Shown here: one piece after another, positions 24,458-32,877 of the stretch
Numbering within the stretch: position 1 is the stretch's first letter
Layout: each line of letters opens with the position of its first letter
Assembly (NCBI GenBank): GCA_018475625.1
Contig: JAAKEZ010000009.1
Coordinates: forward strand, 1 to 64,000
DNA from: Candidatus Bathyarchaeota archaeon A05DMB-2
GTDB lineage: Archaea; Thermoproteota; Bathyarchaeia; Bathyarchaeales; Bathycorpusculaceae
Length of the DNA: 64,000 nucleotides
Direction of reading: 5' to 3'
Translations under genes and position numbers: made by a program
Notes under the pieces: generated by a model
What the model saw: the letters and a program-made list of their open reading frames with translations, nothing else
Told to the model about the DNA's origin: nothing
The model's database searches: none

Positions 24458-24757
24458 ATGGAGGAAAACAGCACGTCCAGTCCAGTCAGAGAGAAACTCA
24501 CGGGTCTCCTCGTGAGAGCAGCGTTTCTTTTTGAGCCCTTAGCTCCGACCGCCATCTCCTACTATTTAGGGCGAAAGCTGAACGAGTTGAAGCAGAAAGG
24601 GTTGATTTCCGATTACAAGACACGAACCTGCCGGCTAGGCAAGTTTCACTACCGGATTGATGTCGATTTGGACGTGAATTCGAAGCAAGCCATCTACATG
24701 TTTAATGACCTGTTGCCTAATCAGCTAAATGGCGTAAGGAGGTGGTTTAATGTCTGA
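24458..24757 (+). CDS. Small protein of unknown function
   Basis: A 99-residue protein with a helical N-terminal half resembling a winged helix (APTAISYYLGRKLNELKQKGLISDYK) and a strand-rich end. It overlaps the next gene by eight bases. It could be a small regulator. No family recognised. Confidence 0.55.
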   Translation: MEENSTSSPVREKLTGLLVRAAFLFEPLAPTAISYYLGRKLNELKQKGLISDYKTRTCRLGKFHYRIDVDLDVNSKQAIYMFNDLLPNQLNGVRRWFNV

Positions 24758-24896
24758 AGAGAAGAAAGGAAAGCTAAAAGTCACTTTTGAAGTGGAAATC
24801 AACGAGGAGCTCATGGAAGTGATGAAGGAAGCAGCGTCCAAGATGCACTGGAAACTGCCCGAGATTATGAAGCGCGGCGAAGAAGAGAAAAAGTAA
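24750..24896 (+). CDS. 48-residue acidic/basic helical protein
   Basis: AAGGAGGTG at 24736-24744, inside the upstream gene, is an excellent ribosome-binding site for this ATG. The peptide has a strand (KLKVTFEVEINEELMEVM) and a helix with MHWKLPEIMKRGEEEKK. The strong site and overlap support translation and coupling with the 24458 gene. Function unknown. Confidence 0.65.
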   Translation: MSEEKKGKLKVTFEVEINEELMEVMKEAASKMHWKLPEIMKRGEEEKK

Positions 24897-25011
24897 AGCC
24901 TCGAAACGCTCTCTTCTTCCTCATTTTCTAATATGCTTTTCTCATTTTCTCCTGCAAAAGGATTTTCAGAAATGTTTATACCCTGAACCTGCGAGTTTTC
25001 TAGTGATTTTT

Positions 25012-25326
25012 ATGAAGTTTCTAATCATTCAAAAAATCAAGCAAGAGGTTCCCCTCGAGGAATGGTCGAAGATGCTTCCGCTGCAATTCAAGTATTTTGA
25101 AAAACTGGAGAAGGAGAAAATCTTTGAAGCCGACTATCACCTTATTGGTCAGCAGGGCAGCATGCTCACAGTCAACGTTGACTCCGACGAAACCCTGTCG
25201 AAGGTTGTAGGCGAAGACCACATGTTTTTCCAAAGCGAACGGGAAATCTACCCGCTGACCACACGCCAGATTCATGAAAACAACTCCGGACTCCTTCAAC
25301 CTGACGAAGACGAGGCTAAAGCTTGA
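25012..25326 (+). CDS. Small alpha/beta protein, possibly a ferredoxin-like fold
   Basis: A 104-residue protein starting MKFLIIQKIKQEVPLEEW and continuing with an alternating strand-helix pattern. This recalls small dimeric alpha-beta barrels such as muconolactone-isomerase-like or DUF3303 proteins. The ATG at 25012 is preferred over a GTG at 25003. It overlaps the methyltransferase gene by four bases, so the two probably work together. Confidence 0.6.
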   Translation: MKFLIIQKIKQEVPLEEWSKMLPLQFKYFEKLEKEKIFEADYHLIGQQGSMLTVNVDSDETLSKVVGEDHMFFQSEREIYPLTTRQIHENNSGLLQPDEDEAKA

Positions 25327-25880
25327 GCCATTACAGGTTCCCAGGCGAAGACGCCTTAAGACGAAAGTGGCATACCCCAGAAAACACCCTGAAAAGCGTC
25401 GGCTTGCGCCCGGGCATGGTTTTCATGGACATAGGCTGCGGGTACGGCTTCTTCACCATCCCCGCTGCAGAGCAGGTTGGCGAAAACGGCAGGGTCTACG
25501 CCGTGGACGCAGACGCAGAAGCCGTTGAGGCAGTGAAGCGCAAAGCCGCCGAGAAAGGTTTGAGAAACATCGTTGTCAAGGCAGCCGAGGCGGAGGAAAC
25601 GATTTTCTGCGACGCATGCGCTGACATGGTTTTCTTCAGCATAGTACTTCACGACTTTCGAGACCCAGCGAAAGTGCTCAGCAACGCCAAACGAATGATA
25701 AAGCCCTATGGCAAGCTGGTAAACTTGGACTGGAAGAAAAAGCAGATGCCTTATGGCCCGCCGTTGCATATACGGTTTAGTGTGGAGCACGCACAAGCGC
25801 TCATTGAGCAGGCGGGTTTCAGGGTGGAAAGCGTCAGGGAAGCGGGAAGCAACTTTTACCTAGTCACTGCCAAACCGTGA
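25323..25880 (+). CDS. SAM-dependent methyltransferase (UbiE-like)
   Basis: Class I methyltransferase with motif I MDIGCGYGFFTIPAA, the acidic post-I residue VYAVDADAEAV, and DMVFFSIVLHDFRDP. About 185 residues. It begins inside the stop of the upstream gene. The acceptor is unknown; a small molecule or quinone-like compound is possible from the family. Confidence 0.82.
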   Translation: MSHYRFPGEDALRRKWHTPENTLKSVGLRPGMVFMDIGCGYGFFTIPAAEQVGENGRVYAVDADAEAVEAVKRKAAEKGLRNIVVKAAEAEETIFCDACADMVFFSIVLHDFRDPAKVLSNAKRMIKPYGKLVNLDWKKKQMPYGPPLHIRFSVEHAQALIEQAGFRVESVREAGSNFYLVTAKP

Positions 25881-25883
25881 ACG

Positions 25884-26465
25884 CTATTCTGCCAGCGCGT
25901 AAAGCTCCAGCAGGTCCCGCTTGAAACGGTCAGGCTGCGCAAGGTAAGCCGAGTGCCCAGCGCCCTCGTAAACCACAAGTTTAGCATAGGGCAACAAGCC
26001 TGCCAGCGTGCGCATTTCCTCGCCCGAGATTATATTATCTCGGGAGCCCCAGATTATACGAACTGGGAACCTGAACTCGCCGTAACTGCGCCTTAGGCTT
26101 TCATCAATCGCTCTCCCTGGCGCCACCAAAAACAAACCCTTGACTGGAAACCGCGCCGCGGAGCTTAAAGCCACGTGTCCGCCCACGCTGGCGCCCACAA
26201 GAACTGGCACAGTGGAGCCGAAAACGCTTAGGATGGCTTCGTGTGCCACGTTGACGTTGGTATCTGTGTCGTGGGTTTTGGGTCGGCACTCGCTCTTAAG
26301 CCCATAAGGCATGTCCAACGCCAAAAACGGCACCTCCTTCAAGGTGAGCAGTTCGGTTATGCCAATGCGTTGCCACACATCGCTTGTGTAGGAGAACCCG
26401 TGCAGGAACACGACTGGAACGCCTTCAGCTGGACTGATGATTGCGCGGCACTTGTGACCTGCCAC
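25884..26465 (-). CDS. Alpha/beta-fold hydrolase
   Basis: Oxyanion strand VVFLHGF, nucleophile elbow GASVGG, acid in IWGSRDNI and histidine in GAGHSAYL are all present. The GTG at 26465 gives 193 residues. A separate frame from an ATG at 26500 reads MERMVFDRE and would join smoothly if one more A were present in the run at 26472-26475. The true N-terminus may therefore be longer. The substrate is unknown. Confidence 0.8.
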   Translation of the reverse strand: MAGHKCRAIISPAEGVPVVFLHGFSYTSDVWQRIGITELLTLKEVPFLALDMPYGLKSECRPKTHDTDTNVNVAHEAILSVFGSTVPVLVGASVGGHVALSSAARFPVKGLFLVAPGRAIDESLRRSYGEFRFPVRIIWGSRDNIISGEEMRTLAGLLPYAKLVVYEGAGHSAYLAQPDRFKRDLLELYALAE

Positions 26466-26606
26466 ATCAAGTTTTCTCGGTCAAAAACCATTCTCTCCAT
26501 CTGTAGAAGATGCGAGGCAGCTTACAAGAATGATTATCCCGCATTAATTGGTGGTGCGCGAAAAGGATATATGGGCTTCCTCGCTTAGAGAGGGCAGTGA
26601 TATTTT

Positions 26607-27068
26607 GTGGCAGTCAAAGTTGGAGATAAAGCCCCAGATTTCACGCTTCCCTCCCAGATGGGTGACAACGTGACACTTTCAGAGTTCTTAGGCAAAAAGA
26701 ATATCGTCCTTTACTTCTATCCCAAAGACGAGTCGCCAGGCTGCACGCGTGAAGCCTGCAGTTTCAGGGATAGCTACGAGGTTTTCACGAGTTTAGGCGC
26801 AGAGGTCTTGGGTGTAAGCGGACAGAGCGTGGAATCACACAAATCCTTCGCAACACACCACGGCTTACCCTTCATACTGCTGAGCGACGGGAAGAACGAG
26901 GTTAGGCAGCTTTACGGCGTGCCGGCCACGATGGGTGTAATTCCGGGGCGCGTAACCTTCATAATTGACAAGAAAGGCATAGTTCGCCACGTATTTTCCT
27001 CGCAGTTCCAGCCTGAAAAACACATCGAAGAAGCGCTGAAGGTACTGAAGGAACTCGAAAAGGAGTAG
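26607..27068 (+). CDS. bcp: Peroxiredoxin (Bcp/PrxQ type)
   Basis: Thiol peroxidase that reduces hydrogen peroxide and organic peroxides. The peroxidatic cysteine is in [15 protein letters not shown], which also holds the resolving Cys five residues on, typical of PrxQ. Normal length (153). The GTG start has a weak GAGGG upstream. It is followed closely by the CysRS-like gene. Confidence 0.93.
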   Translation: MAVKVGDKAPDFTLPSQMGDNVTLSEFLGKKNIVLYFYPKDESPGCTREACSFRDSYEVFTSLGAEVLGVSGQSVESHKSFATHHGLPFILLSDGKNEVRQLYGVPATMGVIPGRVTFIIDKKGIVRHVFSSQFQPEKHIEEALKVLKELEKE

Positions 27069-27077
27069 CACCGCCTC

Positions 27078-28322
27078 TTGCTCAGCGTTTACAACAGCTT
27101 AACCCGAAAAACGGAACCTTTCAAGCCCATCGAAGACATGAAAGTCAAAATGTACACTTGTGGCCCCTCAACCTATCAGCGACCGCACATAGGGAACTAC
27201 CGCACGTTCCTATTCGAAGACGTGCTGCAACGCTACTTGGAGTATTTGGGCTACCATGTTACGCGCTTGATTACGCTGACCGATGTGGAAGACAAGGCAA
27301 TCGCAGAGGCAAGAAAAGAGCGCCTCTCAGTGGAAGAACAAACCCAGCGGAACGAAGCCATCTTCTTCCGAGACTTTGAACTATTGAGGATAAAGATGCC
27401 TGACTACAAGGTGAGAGCCTCATCTGTCGTGGAACAAGCCGCGCAACTCGTCAAAACACTCGTGGCGACGGGCTACGCTTACTGGTACACTCACAAAGGC
27501 ACAAAGAACACGTATTTTAGCCCTTTAAAGTTTGCGGGGTTCGGCAAACTCGCCCACTTGAACATAAGCCAATGGCCACGCAAAAAGCGGCGCTTTCACC
27601 TAGACACTTACCCCGGCACGCCCTGGAACAAGGGCGACTTCATACTGTGGCACGGCTGCAAGAAAAACGACAGCGTATGCTGGGACACGGAAATCGGCAG
27701 GGGCAGACCCGCGTGGAACATTCAAGACGCGGCAATGGTGACGAAACATCTCGGCTTTTCTGTTGACGTGGCATGCGGCGGCGTAGACAACTTGGCGCGG
27801 CACCACGACTACACCCTCGCGGTTGCGGAAGCAGTTTCTGGCAAAGCGTTCGCACGGTACTGGCTGCACGGCGCGCACCTGCTCGTTGATGGCAAGAAGA
27901 TGTCCAAGAGCAAGGGCAACGTTTACTACGTAGACGACCTGCTGGCGAAAGGCTTCCGTGCAGACCACATACGCTTCTTCCTAATCTACGGTAGCTACAG
28001 TGAAAAACTGAACTTTACATTCCAGAAGCTGGCTGAAACCAGCCGGAAACTGGATTCAATGAAGGGCATGGTCGAAGAACTGCAAAATACCAAAGTAGCC
28101 TTTTCCAACGGAGAAGTAAAGGCGCTTGCGGGCGGCGTGGTTTCAGGCTTTGAACGACATATGGATGATGATTTGAATGTAAAAGCAGCTTTCGACAAGG
28201 TTTACGAGATGGTTACTCGATTTAACGAGTTGTTGGAGCAAAAAAAATTAGATGTTGAAGACGCTAAAGCGGTTATTCGTGGTCTGCGCCGCGTTGACAG
28301 CGTGTTGCAGGTGATTTTTTAA
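27078..28322 (+). CDS. Cysteinyl-tRNA synthetase-like protein with an altered zinc site
   Basis: Class I synthetase fold with HIGN (37-40) in CGPSTYQRPHIGN and KMSKSKGN (274-281). E. coli CysRS binds the catalytic zinc through Cys28, Cys209, His234 and Glu238. Here Cys28 is kept, but the second site reads WNIQDAA (Asp217), and the HHENE motif reads HHDYT (242-246). His is kept, but Glu is replaced. The protein is short (414 residues). It may charge tRNA-Cys through a changed site or be a paralogue with another substrate. TTG start at 27078, nine bases after bcp. Confidence 0.8.
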   Translation: MLSVYNSLTRKTEPFKPIEDMKVKMYTCGPSTYQRPHIGNYRTFLFEDVLQRYLEYLGYHVTRLITLTDVEDKAIAEARKERLSVEEQTQRNEAIFFRDFELLRIKMPDYKVRASSVVEQAAQLVKTLVATGYAYWYTHKGTKNTYFSPLKFAGFGKLAHLNISQWPRKKRRFHLDTYPGTPWNKGDFILWHGCKKNDSVCWDTEIGRGRPAWNIQDAAMVTKHLGFSVDVACGGVDNLARHHDYTLAVAEAVSGKAFARYWLHGAHLLVDGKKMSKSKGNVYYVDDLLAKGFRADHIRFFLIYGSYSEKLNFTFQKLAETSRKLDSMKGMVEELQNTKVAFSNGEVKALAGGVVSGFERHMDDDLNVKAAFDKVYEMVTRFNELLEQKKLDVEDAKAVIRGLRRVDSVLQVIF

Positions 28323-28327
28323 ACACG

Positions 28328-28570
28328 CTAAACCAGCGTGCCTACAAGTTTCGCTCTTTCTAACACTTCTTCCCTGTGAGGAGCAAGCTCAATTTCCTCG
28401 GTGAGGTCTTTTCCCGCTTCGTGCAGTCCCATGTGTTCGCCGCCTCTCCAGAGACCGCTCTGCGTGACGTCGTAAACTTTTCCCTTATACACTATGTAGG
28501 CGGGTTTGCCGTTTTTTCCATCGTACTGTTTGAGGTCTTCCAAAGTGAATTTTCGTGGCTCTTCTGCCAA
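28328..28570 (-). CDS. Cytochrome b5-like heme-binding domain protein
   Basis: An 80-residue single-domain protein: FTLEDLKQYDGKNGKPAYIV, GKVYDVTQSGLW and GEHMGLHEAGKDLTEEI follow the small soluble cytochrome b5-like family of prokaryotes. His in GEHMG and in APHREEV could bind heme. The classic HPGG motif is replaced by GEHMG. The role, likely in electron transfer or heme handling, is inferred. Confidence 0.75.
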   Translation of the reverse strand: MAEEPRKFTLEDLKQYDGKNGKPAYIVYKGKVYDVTQSGLWRGGEHMGLHEAGKDLTEEIELAPHREEVLERAKLVGTLV

Positions 28571-28646
28571 AACAATGTCACCTAACTTGTTGTAAATGCT
28601 AAAGGTGGTAAGTTTTAAATATTTAGGTTGCGTGCTTAAGCGCTTT

Positions 28647-29708
28647 TCAGCTGCGAGTGGCTGAAGACTGGTACGTGACGTCTATGTTGACGTTGCCCGT
28701 GATAGTTGACAGCTTCACGTTGAAGTTGCTTGGCGCAGGATAATTGTTAGACCGCAAAAGTTCTTGGCTTCCGGAGAAGCCTTCTTGCTGCACGTTTATG
28801 GCACCGAGGAGTTTACTGGATTCAATCTGAGCGCCTACGTCGTCGTGTATTGTCATCTCGAAGTCGACGCTTCCGGTTGTTGCACCAGCTTCGATGGAGA
28901 CGTTTCCTGCCAACATGAAGTTGCGGTTCAACCGCACATTTGCGGTGCCCGTGGTCGATTTTACGTTGATTGTGATGTTGCCTTCTGCGTCTGCTTGCTC
29001 CCAGTCCAGCGTCACGAAGCCCGTCGTGGTAGTGGTTGAAACGTTGCCCGTTAGGACCACGCTTCTTCCCAGAGAAGCTTTAATGCTGCCCGTGGTCGTC
29101 TGCAACGCGAGGTTCTGGATGGTTTGGTCTCTAGCGTTCATCGCTATCTGGCCAACCCCCGTGCTTACTGTCAGGTTTAATTCTATTTTTGGGTCCACGT
29201 AAATGTCGCAGACCACATGCAGGTTAGACACGAAGGAGACGCCGATGCGGGTTATGCTTGCAGTGACCGTTATTGCGTTGTTTGAGGTTTGGTTGTTGAA
29301 AGTTACTTTTATGGGGATTGCGGAGCCGAATATGCCTGTTGAACCAGTTGCGGAGACATTCAAAAAGAGTGTGTTTCCGTTTACGCGCTGCGGGATAACA
29401 TTGACGTCGGCGGTGTCGGCTTGAAGGTCAAGGTTCAGCCGGTTGAAGCCAGTCTCAGCCGCTACAGAGTTGGTTTGGGTGAAGTTGACGGGGTTGATGG
29501 GCAGGAATATCAGGGCGCTAACTGCGATTGACACAAGCACGACGGCTATGAGAACCGCGGCAAGACCAAGGTACATGGGTCTTCTTCTAAGCGTCGCTGG
29601 CTTAGCCGCTACTGTAGCGGTGGTGGTCACGGCGACGGGTGTGCCACAAACGTGGCAGAATCGCGCGTCTTCATCAAGTTTAGTCCCGCATTTGCGGCAA
29701 TAAGGCAA
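28647..29708 (-). CDS. Zinc-ribbon membrane protein with DUF4097-like adhesin domain
   Basis: Zinc ribbon (CRKCGTKL, CHVCGTPV) at 4-23, one membrane helix at 45-70, and a long beta-rich outer part of repeated strands (TTTGSIKASLG, TTTGFVTLDW, STTGTANVRLN, ATTGSVDFEM), the signature of DUF4097-type beta-helix domains. Topology should place the ribbon in the cytoplasm. It is divergent from the RDD protein at 29831, which has an almost identical ribbon. Confidence 0.78.
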   Translation of the reverse strand: MPYCRKCGTKLDEDARFCHVCGTPVAVTTTATVAAKPATLRRRPMYLGLAAVLIAVVLVSIAVSALIFLPINPVNFTQTNSVAAETGFNRLNLDLQADTADVNVIPQRVNGNTLFLNVSATGSTGIFGSAIPIKVTFNNQTSNNAITVTASITRIGVSFVSNLHVVCDIYVDPKIELNLTVSTGVGQIAMNARDQTIQNLALQTTTGSIKASLGRSVVLTGNVSTTTTTGFVTLDWEQADAEGNITINVKSTTGTANVRLNRNFMLAGNVSIEAGATTGSVDFEMTIHDDVGAQIESSKLLGAINVQQEGFSGSQELLRSNNYPAPSNFNVKLSTITGNVNIDVTYQSSATRS

Positions 29709-29830
29709 TTGATGTGTTCCCTCATTCTATGGGATTAGCGTTTTTGGATTTAAGCATTGTCGGCAGCTGGACTGACGTGAAAAGGAAAATATAGTCGGCT
29801 GGCGGTAATTGTAACTACGAGGTATGTTGA

Positions 29831-30382
29831 TTGCCTTACTGCCAAAAGTGTGGAACTAAACTGCCTAAAGGAGCTTTGTACTGCCCCGTGTGTGGAGCCT
29901 CTGTGGAGATTCCGGTTGCCGCACCTGTTGAGTCCGCTACGCCTGCACCGGGGTTAAAGCTGGCTTATTGGTGGGAACGCTTCGCTGCATGGCTGATTGA
30001 CGTGGTTATGGTTGCGATTGCGCTTCTGATAGTTAGTTTATTCACGGCTCTTTTGGGGCAACCTATAGACGCCTTTACTACTTTTGATGCACCATGGTGG
30101 GTTACCATCATTGTCAGTTTTTCTGTCGATTCGATTGTCCTGTTTGTTTATTGGACGTTTATGGACGGTGCGTATGGACAGTCGGTCGGCAAGATGGTGA
30201 TGCGAATAAAGCTGTCACGTTTAGACGGCAGCCGCGTGGACATGGGACGCGCTGCGATTTCGAGTGTGGGCAAAGCGTTTTTCCTGTTCTGGGATGTGCT
30301 GCTGGGCTGGTTTCTGTACCCGCGACGGAGACAAAGGGTCTTCAACTATCTCTCGGAGACTGTAGTCATGAAGGTGACTTAG
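29831..30382 (+). CDS. RDD-family membrane protein with zinc ribbon
   Basis: The ribbon (CQKCGTKL, CPVCGASV) is followed by the RDD membrane domain: WWERFAAWLIDVVMV with the Arg-Asp pair, a second helix pair, and YGQSVGKMVMRIKL. The final segment (NYLSETVVMK) is typical. The TTG start is preferred since the ribbon begins at once. Transport or ion flux has been suggested for RDD proteins, but no function is sure. Confidence 0.82.
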   Translation: MPYCQKCGTKLPKGALYCPVCGASVEIPVAAPVESATPAPGLKLAYWWERFAAWLIDVVMVAIALLIVSLFTALLGQPIDAFTTFDAPWWVTIIVSFSVDSIVLFVYWTFMDGAYGQSVGKMVMRIKLSRLDGSRVDMGRAAISSVGKAFFLFWDVLLGWFLYPRRRQRVFNYLSETVVMKVT

Positions 30383-30395
30383 CTCCGAGCCAGGC

Positions 30396-31667
30396 TTATT
30401 TTTCTATGATGGTGCCGTTCCAGTAAATCAGACGCTCGTACGGCAGGTTGATGGGTTTGTCGCCGATTTTGGTTTCGTAGACGATGTCGAGGCGGATGCC
30501 GTATTCGCGGATGAGACTGGTTGACGCATTCCATATCACAGGTGACAGCGCGTCAGGCGGGAAGTATCCCCATATGCGGTCATCGGGTCCGCGGAATCCA
30601 TAGCCGTAGTCCTTTGGGAGCACGTAGGCGGTTTCAGCTGGAAACTCTTGCGCTGCGGGGCAAAGACGAGTATATGTCCAGAACAGTTTTATGGCGGTGA
30701 GGTGGGCATCCGTGAGAATACCGTACTTGGTTGTGGCAGTGTTATTGCCTGGACTGTTGAAGACAACTATGTATTTGGCGCCGTTCCTGTACGCCAGCAA
30801 CATGTCTCGGAGGAGTTGCAGAGGCTCTTCTATGAAAGGTGGCTGCGTGTACTTCCATGTTATCATGGTGCCCCAGTCTTTATGCATGGTTTTGGCTGCG
30901 CCTCGAGTGAGCGCCACGGCAAGTTGGCGGCTTTGATTGCCGACGAACTCGCCAAAGACTACATCGTAGCCGAGTAGATAGTCATACCAATAGAGCGCAT
31001 AGTCGGAGGTGGCGAATTTTATGTTGGGACTGCCGTAGTAGTCTGAGTAGTTCAGCAGATAGTAACGTGTGTGGTACACGAATTGTTCTGCGGCGTCCGT
31101 GTAGTCGACGGGGCTAGTGGGGACGGGTTCATGACTTCGGTCTACTTCTTTTCCTCCTGCTTCATCAAAAACGTAGGCGCAAAGCAACTTGTCGCCCCAG
31201 CGGTTGACACCGTCATTAAAGAATTGAGAGTTTGGTCCTCGCGGGAGAAATGCGTTGCCTTCACCGAAACCAACGTACACGATAAAGTATAGGCCCTGCT
31301 GGTAAAGGTAGTCACAGACGCGGGTAAGTTTCGCCGTGTCCATGGTTACGTTAAGTGAGCCGAGGACAATCAGGTTGACGTAGCCCTTGACAGCGCCCAC
31401 TGTCCGATAAACGGCTTCTTCGTCGTCGTACGCCACATCTATGCCCACGTACATCCGCGGGTCATTCGCATCCCCCGCTTCCCTGACCAGCAAGGCGGCG
31501 CCGAAAAGCGTCAAAAGAAGCCCGAAAACAAGCAAAAGCACAGAGACGACTGGGAAGGTTCTCCAAACGTGCTTTCCCGAGTTGCGTACCATCCCAAGCA
31601 GCAAAAACCTTGTTCTGTCCAGTTGCTTCACTCCTCCAAAACACTCTAATCTAAACAAGCTTTTCAC
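30396..31667 (-). CDS. Membrane-anchored protein with glycosidase-like TIM-barrel features
   Basis: A membrane helix (VVSVLLLVFGLLLTLFGAALLV) near 40-62 anchors a large outer domain. Alternating strands and conserved acids (YVGIDVAYDDEEAV, CAYVFDEAGG, VVFGEF) suggest a TIM barrel of glycoside-hydrolase type, but catalytic residues cannot be assigned. The start may be the Met at residue 26 (MVRNSGKH). The substrate is unknown; cell-surface glycans are possible. Confidence 0.65.
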   Translation of the reverse strand: MKSLFRLECFGGVKQLDRTRFLLLGMVRNSGKHVWRTFPVVSVLLLVFGLLLTLFGAALLVREAGDANDPRMYVGIDVAYDDEEAVYRTVGAVKGYVNLIVLGSLNVTMDTAKLTRVCDYLYQQGLYFIVYVGFGEGNAFLPRGPNSQFFNDGVNRWGDKLLCAYVFDEAGGKEVDRSHEPVPTSPVDYTDAAEQFVYHTRYYLLNYSDYYGSPNIKFATSDYALYWYDYLLGYDVVFGEFVGNQSRQLAVALTRGAAKTMHKDWGTMITWKYTQPPFIEEPLQLLRDMLLAYRNGAKYIVVFNSPGNNTATTKYGILTDAHLTAIKLFWTYTRLCPAAQEFPAETAYVLPKDYGYGFRGPDDRIWGYFPPDALSPVIWNASTSLIREYGIRLDIVYETKIGDKPINLPYERLIYWNGTIIEK

Positions 31668-31733
31668 TCAACCTAACTCAAGAGCAGTTTAAAAACATTA
31701 ACCGCACTTGTGCCAACTCGTTATGCAGTCGCA

Positions 31734-31828
31734 GCCTATTTGGCGCCTATTGGGGGTGGTTTGTTGCAGAAATGATAGAGGGGAGGGGTCTACTTGCTGA
31801 GTTGGCAGCGCTATACATGGCTCCTTTA
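31734..31828 (+). repeat. Dispersed repeat family, copy C; left arm of the 91-bp inverted repeat
   Basis: Begins GCCTATTTGGCGCCTATTG and contains TTGTTGCAGAAATGATAGAG. Bases 31738-31828 are a perfect reverse complement of 35184-35274. The end of the family element is lost after 31828. The rest of the gap 31668-31931 holds no gene. Confidence 0.85.
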
Positions 31829-31931
31829 CGACGAAAAAATCGCACAGCGGTTTCGCATTATCACATGCCATAACGATTTCGAAAGTCTACGACGAAAATG
31901 GTTGGGAGAAAAAGGAAGGATAGAATCAGGT

Positions 31932-32840
31932 TTAGAACAGCGACTCCCAGCTGTGGACCAGTCTCAGGACTTCATCGCCGCCGTATCCTTCGAGCTCCGC
32001 CAACACGTCCTTGCTCTGCACCGCTACCTTCTGGAACTCTCGAATCCAGTCAGCCTTTTCAGCCAAGAAGATAATGCCATCTATGCCTGTTCGGGCTGCG
32101 CGTGTAGCAACCGTTAGTATCTGCTTTGTGGGTGCAACCGTCTCCCAAGTTTCCCCCGGACCGCGAACGTAAAAGTTCACGAAAACTGGCTTCTTCAGCT
32201 TGCTCTTAAACGCCCGGGCAAGCATTTCCCAGTACCACGGAGTTGGATATGCCTTGGAGAACATCGGAATGACAAAATAATCCGCATATTCCGCCAAAGC
32301 ATCATAATCGTAACCAAACCGTTCTTTGCCCAGCACAGGATCAGGCAACAAGTTCACGAATAACGGCTTGCTCCCTACACGCTGTCGGACCTCTTTGAGA
32401 AATTCCGTGACTGTTGTTGCGCGCCATTCTGTCCAGTTTAGTCCGCTTTGTCGCCACTGCTCCACACACCGCGGACAAACACAGAAGCCATGATCAGCGA
32501 AGTGCTGGCTGCTGATACTTATTCCAGGTGTTTCTTTGGCACATTTTTCTATTAAGTTAAGATTGTATTCTCTCACCTCAGGGTTCGTCATGCACAAGAC
32601 ATCCCAGCGCAAATTGTACCTCTTGTTGGTGCGGAATGCAGGGCCATCTTTGGAAACTGAAATCCACTCAGGACGCTTCGCCGCCAAAGCGTTGTCACCG
32701 AAACAAGCGATGTTAGTGTACATCTTGGGATTTGGTTCTCCAACAGTTCCGGATTCTGGTTTGATACGGTAGAAGTTGTAGTCAACACCCTCAACAGGCT
32801 CTGGCTTGTAAAGAAAAACTCCGAATTTCAAAGTTACCAC
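31932..32840 (-). CDS. TIM-barrel-like protein of unknown function, paralogue 1
   Basis: A 302-residue protein. Alternating strands and helices suggest a TIM barrel, and a conserved CVCPRCVEQW near residue 118 could bind a metal. It is paralogous to the gene at 34263: same length, same order of motifs (SVSKDGPAFR, TNPEVRE, DPVLGKERFG). A 97-bp stretch over the Cys motif is identical between them. It lies after ferredoxin and cbiZ on the same strand. A glycoside-hydrolase-like or corrinoid-linked role is open. Confidence 0.7.
   Translation of the reverse strand: MVTLKFGVFLYKPEPVEGVDYNFYRIKPESGTVGEPNPKMYTNIACFGDNALAAKRPEWISVSKDGPAFRTNKRYNLRWDVLCMTNPEVREYNLNLIEKCAKETPGISISSQHFADHGFCVCPRCVEQWRQSGLNWTEWRATTVTEFLKEVRQRVGSKPLFVNLLPDPVLGKERFGYDYDALAEYADYFVIPMFSKAYPTPWYWEMLARAFKSKLKKPVFVNFYVRGPGETWETVAPTKQILTVATRAARTGIDGIIFLAEKADWIREFQKVAVQSKDVLAELEGYGGDEVLRLVHSWESLF
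32390..32486 (-). repeat. 97-bp tract identical to 34611-34707 (opposite strand)
   Basis: Codes for the CVCPRCVEQW to TVTEFLKE segment in both TIM-barrel paralogues. No mismatch over 97 bases, while flanking DNA is strongly diverged. Best explained by gene conversion. Confidence 0.85.
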
Positions 32841-32877
32841 ATTTTCCTTGTTTTCTTAACGGAATAAAATTTGCAGG

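Noticed and set aside
31794-32117. 107-codon plus-strand frame
   Set aside because: Made of repeat copy C and the antisense of the TIM-barrel gene; no protein-like features.
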